Shown one piece after another: positions 33,156 to 40,984 of a stretch of DNA of 64,000 bases; the stretch's first letter is position 1, and every line of letters starts with the position of its first letter. The DNA lies in the NCBI GenBank assembly GCA_963717475.1, contig OY970337.1, forward strand, positions 124,001-188,000. Direction: 5' to 3'. Source of the DNA: AC-32 sp963717475. Its GTDB lineage: Bacteria; Actinomycetota; Thermoleophilia; Gaiellales; Gaiellaceae. Below the pieces are notes generated by a model. It ran no database searches. It was not told where the DNA came from and saw only the letters and a list, made by a program, of their open reading frames with translations. The position numbers and the translations under genes were made by a program.

Positions 33156-34085
33156 CTACTCGGCCGAGCCGAGGACGCCGACGACCTCCCGCACCGCGGC
33201 CGCGGACTCCTCGAAGGCGCGCTTCTCGTCGTCGGTGAGCTCGAGCTCGAGCACTTCCTCGATCCCGTCCGAGCCGAGCCGCACCGGCACTCCCATGTAG
33301 AGACCGTCGATCCCGTACTCGCCCTCGAGGTACGCCGTGCAGGGCAGCACGCGGTGCTCGTCCAGGAGCACGGCGTCCACCATCTGAGCCACGGCTGCGC
33401 CCGGCGCGTACCAGGCGGACGTCCCGAGCAGCTCGACCACCTCGCCGCCGCCCTTTGCGGTGCGCTCGACCATGGAGTCGATCCGGTCCTGCGAGACGAG
33501 CCGCGTCAGCGGTACGCCGCCCACGGTCGTCGCAGAGACGACGGGCACCATCTGGTCGCCGTGGCCGCCGAGGACGAGCGCCTGCACGTCCTTCACCGAC
33601 GAGCGCGTCTCCCAGGCGATGAACGTGCGGAAGCGCGCGGTGTCGAGGATCCCGGCCTGGCCGAAGACCCGCTCCTTCGGGAAACCCGAGGCGGTCTTGG
33701 CGACGTGGCACATCGCGTCGAGCGGGTTCGAGAGCACGATGATGATCGCTTCCGGCGACTGCGCGATTGCCTGCTCGACGACCGAGCCGACGATCTTCTC
33801 GTTCGTCGTCACGAGGTCGTCGCGGCTCATGCCCGGCTGCCGCGGCAGCCCGGCGGTCACCACGACCACGTCCGAGCCCGCCGTCTCCTCGTAGCCGTTC
33901 GTCCCGGTAACCGTCGGCTCGAATCCCAGCACGGGGCCCATCTGCGAGATGTCGAGAGCCTTGCCCTGCGGAAGCCCTTCTTTGATGTCGGTCAGGACGA
34001 CGTCGGCGTAGTCGCGCTGCGCCAGCACCTCCGCGGCGGTCGCGCCGGTGTTCCCGGCGCCGACGATCGTGACCTTCCTACGCAA
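33156..34085 (-). CDS. mdh: malate dehydrogenase (LDH-like, NAD type)
   Basis: 309 residues from TTG 34085, which overlaps the isocitrate dehydrogenase stop by eight bases. NAD-binding KVTIVGAGNTGATAAEVLAQ is followed by Asp in VVLTDIKEG, indicating NAD rather than NADP. The mobile-loop arginine pattern GLPRQPGMSRDDL and the active-site His in LVLGGHGDQMVP identify malate, not lactate, specificity. It oxidises malate to oxaloacetate. Coupling to isocitrate dehydrogenase suggests co-expression of two TCA steps. Confidence 0.93.
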   Translation of the reverse strand: MRRKVTIVGAGNTGATAAEVLAQRDYADVVLTDIKEGLPQGKALDISQMGPVLGFEPTVTGTNGYEETAGSDVVVVTAGLPRQPGMSRDDLVTTNEKIVGSVVEQAIAQSPEAIIIVLSNPLDAMCHVAKTASGFPKERVFGQAGILDTARFRTFIAWETRSSVKDVQALVLGGHGDQMVPVVSATTVGGVPLTRLVSQDRIDSMVERTAKGGGEVVELLGTSAWYAPGAAVAQMVDAVLLDEHRVLPCTAYLEGEYGIDGLYMGVPVRLGSDGIEEVLELELTDDEKRAFEESAAAVREVVGVLGSAE

Positions 34086-35169
34086 CGCGCGCCCCCAGCT
34101 TCTCGACGATCGCGTCGGCGACCTCGCTCGTCCCGACCGCGCTCGGATCATCGCGTGAGGGCTTCATGTCGTAGGTGACGCTCTCGCCTTCCTCGATCAC
34201 CTCGGCGATCGCCTCCTCCAGGTTGTTGGCCGCGTCCTCCTCGTCGAGGTGGCGGAGCATCAGCATTCCGGAGAGCATCATCGCCATGGGGTTCACGCGG
34301 TTCTGCCCCGCGTACTTGGGCGCCGAACCATGCGTCGGCTCGAAGACCGCCGCGTGCGTGCCGAAGTTCGCTCCCGGCGCGAGCCCGAGGCCGCCGATCA
34401 GGCCCGCAGCAAGATCCGAGACGATGTCGCCGTAGAGGTTCGGAAGCACGAGCACGTCGTACTCCTCCGGCCGCTGGACGAGCTGCATGCAGAGGTTGTC
34501 CACGATCCGGTCCTCGAATTCGAGGTCGGAGTTCTCCTCCGCGACCTCGCGCGCCACGCGCAGGTAGAGGCCGTCCGAGAACTTCATGATGTTCGCCTTG
34601 TGGACGGCGGTCACCTTGCGGCGGCCGTTGCGGCGGGCGTAGTCGAACGCGAACTCGACGATGCGCCGGCTGCCGTCGATCGACAGCGGCTTGATCGAGA
34701 TCCCTGAGCGCGCCGGCACGTGCCCGCCGTGCGCCTCGATCCAGGCGGAGAGCTCCTCGGCGTGGGCCGTGCCTTCCTCGTACTCGATCCCCGCGTAGAG
34801 ATCCTCGGTCGCCTCGCGGACGATGATCAGGTCGACGTTCTCGTAGCGGGAGCGCACGCCCCGGTAGCTCTTGCAGGGGCGGACCTGGCCGTAGAGGTCG
34901 AGCGTCTTGCGGAGCGTGACGTTGACCGAGCGGAAGCCGCCCCCGATCGGCGTCGTGATCGGCCCCTTCAGCGCGACCCCCGTCCGCTGGATCGAGTCGA
35001 GGACGTGGTCCGGCAGCGGGTTGCCGCCGTGCTGGTCCATCACATCGGCACCGGCCTCCTGGACGTCCCAGTCGAACTCGACACCCGTCGCCTCGAGCAC
35101 GCGGCGCGTGGCCTCGGTCAGTTCCGGCCCGGTGCCGTCGCCCGGGATCAACGTCACCTCGTGCGCCAC
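34078..35169 (-). CDS. isocitrate/isopropylmalate dehydrogenase family, probably NAD(P)-isocitrate dehydrogenase
   Basis: 363 residues from GTG 35169 (VAHEVTLIPGDGTGPELTEA). Substrate-binding blocks GPITTPIGGGFRSVNVTLRK and LDLYGQVRPCKSYRGVRSRY match isocitrate rather than isopropylmalate enzymes. Catalytic Tyr (EEGTAHAEE precedes it), Lys in KVTAVHKANIMKFSDGLYLR and metal-binding Asp in YDVLVLPNLYGDIVSDLAAG are visible. HGSAPKYAGQNRVNP binds the cofactor; its spacing fits the short NAD-type. Homoisocitrate dehydrogenase is an alternative. It diverges from citrate synthase 1 across 37 bases. Confidence 0.86.
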   Translation of the reverse strand: MAHEVTLIPGDGTGPELTEATRRVLEATGVEFDWDVQEAGADVMDQHGGNPLPDHVLDSIQRTGVALKGPITTPIGGGFRSVNVTLRKTLDLYGQVRPCKSYRGVRSRYENVDLIIVREATEDLYAGIEYEEGTAHAEELSAWIEAHGGHVPARSGISIKPLSIDGSRRIVEFAFDYARRNGRRKVTAVHKANIMKFSDGLYLRVAREVAEENSDLEFEDRIVDNLCMQLVQRPEEYDVLVLPNLYGDIVSDLAAGLIGGLGLAPGANFGTHAAVFEPTHGSAPKYAGQNRVNPMAMMLSGMLMLRHLDEEDAANNLEEAIAEVIEEGESVTYDMKPSRDDPSAVGTSEVADAIVEKLGARVA

Positions 35170-35206
35170 GGGGCTGGACTCTACCGAGCGATACTCTGCC
35201 CGCGTC

Positions 35207-36334
35207 ATGGCCTCGAAGCCCGCGAAGAAGTCGGTCGCGCTCTCCGGTGTCGCGGTTGCCGAGACCGCCGTCTGCTCGATCGACCCCGAGCGCGGCATCC
35301 TCCGCTACCGCGGCTACGACATCGCCGATCTCGCCGAGCATTCGACGTACGAGGAGGTCGCCTACCTCTTGCTCGAGGGCGAGCTGCCGAGCGAGGAGCA
35401 GCTGCGGGCGTTCAAGGAGGAGCTCGCGCAGCGTGAGCTGCCGGCCAACGCGCGCGCGCTCATCGACGGCAACGCGCACGACGTCTCCCCGATGGAGATG
35501 CTCCGCACCGCGGCATCGCTGCTCTCGTTCGCGGATCCCGCCGAGGCGGCCGTCGACCGCGAGAACGACCGGCGGAAGGCGGCGGCCCTGATCGCGCAGC
35601 TCCCGACGATCGTCGCCCGCCACCACCGCTTGCGCCAGGAGCTCGCGCCCGTCGAGCCGGATGCCGAGCTCTCGTACGCCGAGAACTTCCTCACGATGCT
35701 GCGGGGCGAGAGCCCGACCGAGCGCGAGGTCCGCGCGTTCGACGTGGCGATGATCCTGCACGCCGAGCACGAGCTGAACGCGTCCACGTTCGCTGCGCGC
35801 GTCGTCGCCGGCACCGGAGCCGACCTCCATTCGGCGATCACCGCAGCGATCTGCGCGCTCAAGGGCCCGACGCACGGCGGCGCCAACGAGGCCGCGATGC
35901 GCACCTTCGAGGAGTTCGGCTCGCCCGAGGCGGCCGAGGAGGGCGTGCGCCGCTACCTCGCGGAGAAGAGGACGCTCTACGGCTTCGGGCACCCGGTCTA
36001 CGTGACGACCGATCCTCGGGCCCGCATCCTCAAGCGGCTCTCGGAGGAGTTCGCCCAGGAGGGCGGCGAGCCGAACTGGTACGCGATCACGGAGGCGACC
36101 GAGCGCGCCGCCCACGAGCAGAAGGGCCTCTGGCCGAACGTGGATCTTTACAGCGGCTCGCTCTACCGCTACCTCGGGATCCCGAACGACCTGTTCACGC
36201 CGCTGTTCGAGTGCAGCCGAGTCGCGGGCCAGGCGGCGCACGTTCTCGAGCAGCACGCGAACAACAAGATCATCAGGCCGGCCGGCGAGTACGTCGGCCC
36301 CGGTGATCGCGAGCTGCCCGTCCGCACGTCCTGA
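35207..36334 (+). CDS. citrate synthase (type I/2-methylcitrate synthase family), first copy
   Basis: 375 residues from ATG 35207. RGILRYRGYDIADLAEHSTY is the small-domain signature. Catalytic residues are all present: His in LHAEHELNASTF, His in LYGFGHPVYV and Asp in NVDLYSGSLYRYLGIP. CoA-binding Arg is in NKIIRPAGEY. It condenses acetyl-CoA with oxaloacetate; use of propionyl-CoA is possible because the family includes PrpC. It is followed 30 bases later by a second, divergent copy. Confidence 0.92.
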   Translation: MASKPAKKSVALSGVAVAETAVCSIDPERGILRYRGYDIADLAEHSTYEEVAYLLLEGELPSEEQLRAFKEELAQRELPANARALIDGNAHDVSPMEMLRTAASLLSFADPAEAAVDRENDRRKAAALIAQLPTIVARHHRLRQELAPVEPDAELSYAENFLTMLRGESPTEREVRAFDVAMILHAEHELNASTFAARVVAGTGADLHSAITAAICALKGPTHGGANEAAMRTFEEFGSPEAAEEGVRRYLAEKRTLYGFGHPVYVTTDPRARILKRLSEEFAQEGGEPNWYAITEATERAAHEQKGLWPNVDLYSGSLYRYLGIPNDLFTPLFECSRVAGQAAHVLEQHANNKIIRPAGEYVGPGDRELPVRTS

Positions 36335-36364
36335 CGCTCCCGGCGTCCGGTAGATTCGAGTCCG

Positions 36365-37444
36365 ATGAACGACTTCAAGCCAGGTCTCGAAGGAGTCGTC
36401 GCCGTCCAGACAGAGATCGCGGAGCCCGACCGCGAGGGCGGCTCGCTTCGCTACCGCGGCGTCGACATCGAGGAGCTGGTCGGCCACGTGCCGTACGAGA
36501 AGGTCTGGGGGCTGCTCGTCGACGACGACATCAGCGTCTCGATGCCGGACCCGGAGCCGCACGAGCCGCCCGCGCTGAGCGGTAACGCGCCGGCCGACCT
36601 CCAGTCCGAGACCGCCCGGCTCTCCGGCGTCTGGCAGCTCGGCAAGCTCAACGAGATCTCCGACGAGCAGGCGCGAGAGGACCTCGGACGCCTCTCGGCG
36701 CAGATGATGGAGATCGTCGCGCGCTCGGCCGCGAAGGCCGACGGGCGCGAGCCGGCTCCGGACGACGTGGTTGCCCGAGGCGACACCGCGGCCGAGAAGT
36801 TCCTGCTCCGCTGGCGCGGCGAGGCCGACCCGCGCGCCGCGAAGGCGATCGACACCTACTGGATCTGCACCGCCGAGCACGGCCTGAACGCCTCCACGTT
36901 CACCGCGCGCGTCGTCGCCTCGACCGGCGCTGACTGCGGCGCGGCGCTGTCGTCCGCGGTCGGCGCCCTGTCCGGCCCGCTCCACGGAGGCGCGCCTGCG
37001 TACGTGAAGCCGATGCTGCAGGAGGTCGAGCAGCTGGGCGACCCGGAGCGCTGGGTGCGCGAGGCCCTGGAGAAAGGGAAGCGGATCATGGGCTTCGGGC
37101 ACCGCGTCTACCGCGCCGAGGACCCGCGCTCGCGGATCCTCAAGCGGACGGCGAAGGAGCTCGGCTCGCCGCAGGTCGAGCTCGCGGAGCAGCTCGAGCA
37201 GGCCGCGCTCAAGGCGCTGCAGGAGCGGCACCCGGAGCGCGTGCTCGCGACGAACGTCGAGTACTACTCGGCGATCGTGCTCGACGTCGCGGAGATCCCG
37301 CCGCCGCTCGCGCCGGCGATGTTCGCCTGCTCGCGCGTGGCCGGCTGGTCGGCGCACATCCTGGAGCAGAAGCGCACCGGCCGTCTCTTCCGGCCGTCCG
37401 CGCAGTACGTCGGCCCCTCGGAACGATCGCTCACGTCGGTTTGA
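36365..37444 (+). CDS. citrate synthase, CitA-type, second copy
   Basis: 359 residues. The fold is the same, with GGSLRYRGVDIEELVGHVPY, His in CTAEHGLNASTFTARVV and His in IMGFGHRVYRAEDPR. The position of the catalytic Asp reads NVEYYSAIVLDVAEIP, with Glu in place of Asp, as I recall for actinobacterial CitA proteins. The C-terminus SRVAGWSAHILEQKRTGRLF is CitA-like. It may be a low-activity or regulated isozyme. Linked to the first synthase and to a HEAT-repeat gene by overlaps. Confidence 0.88.
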   Translation: MNDFKPGLEGVVAVQTEIAEPDREGGSLRYRGVDIEELVGHVPYEKVWGLLVDDDISVSMPDPEPHEPPALSGNAPADLQSETARLSGVWQLGKLNEISDEQAREDLGRLSAQMMEIVARSAAKADGREPAPDDVVARGDTAAEKFLLRWRGEADPRAAKAIDTYWICTAEHGLNASTFTARVVASTGADCGAALSSAVGALSGPLHGGAPAYVKPMLQEVEQLGDPERWVREALEKGKRIMGFGHRVYRAEDPRSRILKRTAKELGSPQVELAEQLEQAALKALQERHPERVLATNVEYYSAIVLDVAEIPPPLAPAMFACSRVAGWSAHILEQKRTGRLFRPSAQYVGPSERSLTSV

Positions 37445-37938
37445 CCCTCGCCGAGGCAGCCGCCGTCGCCGACGAGCTGGCCAAGCAGGGCAAGGAGCGC
37501 GAGCTCGCAGATCTCCGGCGCGACTGGTCGGACGAGATCGAAGAGGCCACCCGCTCGGGCGACTACCGCGAGCGCGCCGTCGCCTACCGGGCGATCGGGC
37601 AGCTCCGCTTCCGCCAGAAGGCCGAGCTCCTGCGCCGCGGCCTCGAGGACGACAGCCCGGCCTGCCGCGGCTCCGCGCTCCTGTCGCTCGAGCTGCTCTC
37701 GCGCGACCACCCGCGCGAGATCAACGCCGTGCGGCCGCTCTTGCACACGCTCGCCAACGCCGACGACAACGCGGCCGTCCGTCGCCTGGCGGTTCTCTGC
37801 CTGCGGAACGGCTCGCCGCAGCGCGACACCGTCGTTCTCCTGCAGGGGATCGCGGAGGAGGACGGCCTCGAGCGCGACCTCAGGGCGACCGCCGCAAAGG
37901 TCGCCGCAGGGCTCGAGAAGCGCGCGAAGGCGCGTTAG
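37441..37938 (+). CDS. HEAT-repeat-like helical protein
   Basis: 165 residues from TTG 37441, overlapping the synthase stop (TTGA). Repeated helical hairpins are apparent: YRERAVAYRAIGQLRFRQKA, DDSPACRGSALLSLELLSRD, NAAVRRLAVLCLRNGS and ERDLRATAAKVAAGLEKRAK, fitting HEAT/ARM arrays used for protein binding. No catalytic motif is seen. Coupling to citrate synthase suggests a regulatory or scaffold role for the enzyme, which is speculation. Confidence 0.7.
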   Translation: MTLAEAAAVADELAKQGKERELADLRRDWSDEIEEATRSGDYRERAVAYRAIGQLRFRQKAELLRRGLEDDSPACRGSALLSLELLSRDHPREINAVRPLLHTLANADDNAAVRRLAVLCLRNGSPQRDTVVLLQGIAEEDGLERDLRATAAKVAAGLEKRAKAR

Positions 37939-38102
37939 ACGCAGTTACAGGCGTTTCCGCGGAGTTGCCGACCGCAGGAGGGGCAGATGCGGCGGCGTTG
38001 CCGCCACTCGAGCCCGTTCTTGCCGACGCCTCCGAGCGTCATCAGCAGCCCCGCCGCAGCCGTCGAGATCATCAATACCGCGACGTGCGGGTCGAGAGCC
38101 AT
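37935..38102 (-). CDS. 55-residue membrane protein with C-terminal zinc ribbon
   Basis: The minus strand encodes MALDPHVAVLMISTAAAGLL, then MTLGGVGKNGLEWRQRRR and ICPSCGRQLRGNACNCV, ending at TAA. A hydrophobic helix is followed by basic residues and a CPSC...CNC zinc-ribbon motif. Its stop overlaps that of the HEAT gene (TTAG, both strands). The organised helix-plus-zinc-finger layout argues for a real gene. Upstream of XerD transcription on the same strand; no family recognised. Confidence 0.6.
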   Translation of the reverse strand: MALDPHVAVLMISTAAAGLLMTLGGVGKNGLEWRQRRRICPSCGRQLRGNACNCV

Positions 38103-38122
38103 AGTTCATTCGTTCCGCAGGC

Positions 38123-39046
38123 TCAGTCGCCCGAAACGTGCCGCCGCCGTGCGTGCGGGTGGCTGCGGAAGTAGACGTCGCGCCGGCGGCGGTCGCTGAC
38201 GTGCGTGTAGAGCTCCGTCGTGCCGAGGTCCGCGTGCCCGAGCATCTCCTGGACGCTGCGCAGATCGGCGCCGCCCTCGAGCAGGTGTGTGGCAAACGAG
38301 TGGCGCAGCAGGTGTGGATGGACGCGCTCGGGCTCGAGGCCGGCCCGCTCGGCGAGGCGCCGCAGGATCAGGAAGGCTCCCGCGCGCGTGAGCGCCCCGC
38401 CCTGCGCGTTCAGGAAGAGCTCCGGCCGGTGGCGGCGGTCGAGGTAGGGGCGGCCGTGCGCGAGGTAGCGCCGTAGCGCCTCGATCGCGTGGCGGCCGAC
38501 GGGGACGACGCGCTCCTTGTTCCCCTTGCCCGTGCAGCGGACGAGGCGGCGCTCGAGGTCGACGTCGGTCTTGCCGAGCCCGACGGCCTCGCTGACCCGC
38601 AGCCCCGCGCCGTAGAGCAGCTCGGTGAGCGCGCGGTCCCGGAGCGAGCGGGGGGTCGTGCCAGGCGCGGCCTCGATCAGGCGCTGAGCCTCCGCGGCCG
38701 ACAGCGTGCGCGGCAGGCGCCGCCTCCGGCGCGGCAGCTCGAGCGCTGCCGCCGGGCTGTCGGTGCGGACGCCGAGCAGGATCAGGTGGCGGAAGAAGGA
38801 GCGCACGGCGGCTACGCGGCGCGCGATCGTCGCGGGGGAGAGGCCGGCGGCGCGCAGCTCCGCCAGCCAGCGTTCGAGGTCGTCGGTGGTCGCCTTCGAG
38901 GGCGGGCCGCCGAGCCAGTCGCCGAGCGCGCGCAGGTCACGGCGGTAGGCGTCGACGGTCTTCGGCGCCCGCCGAGCAGCGAGCAAGGCGAGGAATCCGT
39001 CCACTTCGGGATCGGACGCAGCCGGTTCGGCCCGCGGCGTCGCCAT
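38123..39046 (-). CDS. xerD: tyrosine recombinase XerD
   Basis: 307 residues. SAM-like N-domain (residues 15-105) and catalytic domain (115-290). Active-site residues: Arg in YGAGLRVSEAVGL, Lys in TGKGNKERVVPVG, His-x-x-Arg in HPHLLRHSFATHLLEGGADL, His in MLGHADLGTTE and Tyr nucleophile in ELYTHVSDR. It should act with XerC at dif to resolve chromosome dimers. Arrangement resembles XerD more than phage integrase by length. The related XerC lies 1.1 kb away on the same strand. Confidence 0.9.
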   Translation of the reverse strand: MATPRAEPAASDPEVDGFLALLAARRAPKTVDAYRRDLRALGDWLGGPPSKATTDDLERWLAELRAAGLSPATIARRVAAVRSFFRHLILLGVRTDSPAAALELPRRRRRLPRTLSAAEAQRLIEAAPGTTPRSLRDRALTELLYGAGLRVSEAVGLGKTDVDLERRLVRCTGKGNKERVVPVGRHAIEALRRYLAHGRPYLDRRHRPELFLNAQGGALTRAGAFLILRRLAERAGLEPERVHPHLLRHSFATHLLEGGADLRSVQEMLGHADLGTTELYTHVSDRRRRDVYFRSHPHARRRHVSGD

Positions 39047-39100
39047 CGCGACGTTCTTTCTTCGCCCCGGCCGTACGGACGCCTGCTAGAAACAGCCGCT

Positions 39101-39325
39101 GTGAGCGCAGACGAGCGCCTGGAGGAGGCGGCAAAGCTCTACGACGCCGCCGCGGAGGAGCTCGAGCAGGCGGTTGCCCACTGCCGGACCGCCGCTCGGC
39201 ATTTCCGCGAGAAGGCCGTGCCCAGGGGCGCGGCGCACGCCTGGGCAGCGGTCGGCCACATCCGAACCGCGGAAGAGTCGCTCGAGGCGCAAGCGCGCGC
39301 GCACGCTCGCGCCTCGAACCCTTAG
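39101..39325 (+). CDS. small helical protein, conserved hypothetical
   Basis: 74 residues from GTG 39101. Almost entirely amphipathic helix: SADERLEEAAKLYDAAAEEL, EQAVAHCRTAARHFREKAVP, then WAAVGHIRTAEESLEAQARA. A coiled-coil or helical-bundle protein; one Cys. It sits between divergent xerD and convergent SRPBCC, overlapping the latter by four bases. No family recognised. Confidence 0.6.
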   Translation: MSADERLEEAAKLYDAAAEELEQAVAHCRTAARHFREKAVPRGAAHAWAAVGHIRTAEESLEAQARAHARASNP

Positions 39326-39783
39326 CCCTCGGGCGGCGGGACCACTTCGCCGCGCTCGATCCAGGCGCGGAGCTGCTCCTCGAACGTCTTCAGCGAGCCG
39401 TGCCAGCGGATGCCGTCGGCCATCTCGTCGGACATCGGGCCGAAGGCGCTGCACTCGTGGCGCAGGACCGTGCCGTCGCCGTCCTCGACGAACTCGTACC
39501 GGTGGTCGAGCCTGATCCCGCCGCCGAGCATGTCGCTCGTGCTCGTGTAGCCGTTGGGCGGGTCCCACCAGCCGATCGTCCCGTAGAGCTTGCCGGCGCC
39601 GTCGCCCCAGTCCTCGTAGATCTGGCCGCCGGCGCGACGGTCGTTGACCACCCGCTTGAGCCGGTCCTGCCCGTAGCTGATCTGGAACCACTTGCCGGTG
39701 TCGAGGAAGGCCTCGAACACCTCCTTCTGCGGCTTCGCAAAGCGGAGCTCGTTCGTGAACGTGACATGCCGAACCTCGTGCAT
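39322..39783 (-). CDS. SRPBCC/AHSA1-family protein
   Basis: 153 residues, coupled to the ArsR gene by ATGA. START-like fold: TFTNELRFAKPQKEVFEAFL, DTGKWFQISYGQDRLKRVVN, IYEDWGDGAGKLYGTIGWWD, then SLKTFEEQLRAWIERGEVVP. AHSA1-like proteins bind hydrophobic ligands in a cavity and are commonly encoded after ArsR repressors as SRPBCC/ArsR pairs of unknown ligand. This looks like such a pair. Confidence 0.85.
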   Translation of the reverse strand: MHEVRHVTFTNELRFAKPQKEVFEAFLDTGKWFQISYGQDRLKRVVNDRRAGGQIYEDWGDGAGKLYGTIGWWDPPNGYTSTSDMLGGGIRLDHRYEFVEDGDGTVLRHECSAFGPMSDEMADGIRWHGSLKTFEEQLRAWIERGEVVPPPEG

Positions 39784-40097
39784 CACTCCTCCTTCAGGTG
39801 GCGCTCGAACGCCAGTAGCTGTGAGGCCGACGCCTGCTGGAAGCTGTTCAACCAGCGCTCGAGCTCGCGCTGGATCGGAACGGCGTTCAGCTCGTTCCAC
39901 CGCTCACGCCCTTCCCGGCGGACGAGGACGATCCCGGCGCGCTCGAGCACGCCGAGGTGCTGCATGACCGCGTAGCGCGAGAGGCTCGGGAGAACCTCAC
40001 ACAGCGCGGTCGTCGTCTTCGGCCCGTCCCGGAGCGCGTCGAGCAGTGCCCGCCGGTGCGGCGAGCCGAGCGCCTTCCAGACCTTGGCGTCGTCCAT
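39783..40097 (-). CDS. ArsR-family transcriptional regulator
   Basis: 104 residues. Winged HTH: VWKALGSPHRRALLDALRDG, PKTTTALCEVLPSLSRYAVM, QHLGVLERAGIVLVRREGRE. Only one Cys, so a metal-sensing site is unlikely; non-metal ArsR proteins often pair with SRPBCC genes as here. A perfect 16-base palindrome four bases upstream of the ATG is the likely autoregulatory operator. Confidence 0.88.
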   Translation of the reverse strand: MDDAKVWKALGSPHRRALLDALRDGPKTTTALCEVLPSLSRYAVMQHLGVLERAGIVLVRREGRERWNELNAVPIQRELERWLNSFQQASASQLLAFERHLKEE

Positions 40098-40100
40098 TAC

Positions 40101-40116
40101 GTGATAAAAATATCAC
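40101..40116. promoter_or_regulatory. ArsR operator palindrome
   Basis: GTGATA-AAAA-TATCAC lies four bases before the ArsR ATG (40097). Symmetric six-base arms with a 4-base A-rich spacer suit a winged-HTH dimer, and TATTTTTATCAC on the minus strand overlaps potential -10 sequences. It also separates the ArsR start from the XerC end five bases away. Confidence 0.6.
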
Positions 40117-40120
40117 ATAA

Positions 40121-40961
40121 CTACGAACGCGGGTGCGAACGGTCGTAGACCTTGCGCAGGCGCTTCGCGTCCACGTGGCTGTACATCTGCGTCGTCGAGA
40201 GCGAGCTGTGGCCGAGCAGCTCCTGGATCGTGCGCAGATCGGCGCCGCCCTCGAGCAGGTGCGTCGCGAAGGCATGGCGCAGGCGGTGCGGGTGCGGCAG
40301 CAGGCGGCGCAGCGTGCTCGTGTCGAGACGCCGGCCGCGGGTTGAGAGGAAGAGCGCGTTCTCGGCGCCGCGGGCGAGCTTCGGCCGCGCCTCGCGCAGG
40401 TAGACGCGCGAGCCGGTGCGACGCCTCTTCGCCGAGCGGGACGACGCGCTCCTTCCCGCCTTTGCCGCGCACGTGGACGAGCTCCTGCTCGAAGTCGACG
40501 TCGGCGAGGTTCAGGTCGACCGCCTCCTGGGAGCGCAGGCCGGCGGAGTAGACGAGCTCGACCAGGGCCCGGTTACGGAGGCCGAGCGGGCCGGTGCCGT
40601 CGAGAGCGTCGAGCTCGGCGTCGACGTCCTCGGAGCGAGGCGCGTCGGGAAGACGCCGCGGCCGCCGGGGCGCGAACGACGCATCCGGGACGCGCTCCGG
40701 CCCGAGCGCGTGGCGCAGGAACGCGCGAACGGCCGCGAGCTTCCGTCCGATCGTCGAAGGCGCGAGCTTCCTCGGCCGCGCGCGCCCGAGCTCGGCGGTG
40801 TAGTCGGCGAGCGCACGCACGTCGACGTCGTCGAGGCGCATCCCTCGGCGCTCGAGCCAGACGCAGAACTCGGTCACGTCGACGCGGTAGGCGCGGCGGG
40901 TCGCCTCCGCGAGCGCGGGGCTTTCGAGGAATCGCTCCAGCTCTGCCTTCACGCGGCGCAC
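40121..40961 (-). CDS. xerC: tyrosine recombinase XerC, frameshifted
   Basis: About 280 residues after correction. From GTG/ATG near 40961 the first frame gives ELERFLESPALAEATRRAYR, the helix bundle, and Arg in YSAGLRSQEAVDLN and Lys in VRGKGGKERVVPLG. Near 40405-40417 the frame shifts by one extra base. The second frame continues VYLREARPKLARGAENALFL, His-x-x-Arg in HPHRLRHAFATHLLEGGADL, LLGHSSLSTTQMYSHV and the TAG at 40121. All five catalytic residues exist once joined. The product as sequenced would be truncated; a consensus error is the simpler reading. Confidence 0.85.
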
Positions 40962-40984
40962 TTCGCCGCGAGGGCGGCTAATCC

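Noticed and set aside
34148..37357. 1069-codon minus-strand frame opposite both citrate synthases
   Set aside because: High-GC shadow; Arg/Gly/Leu-rich with no domain, while the opposite strands carry conserved enzymes.
38123..40961. Integrative element with integrase
   Set aside because: Both recombinases have XerC/XerD length and motifs. No attachment repeats, transfer genes or atypical base composition mark an element.
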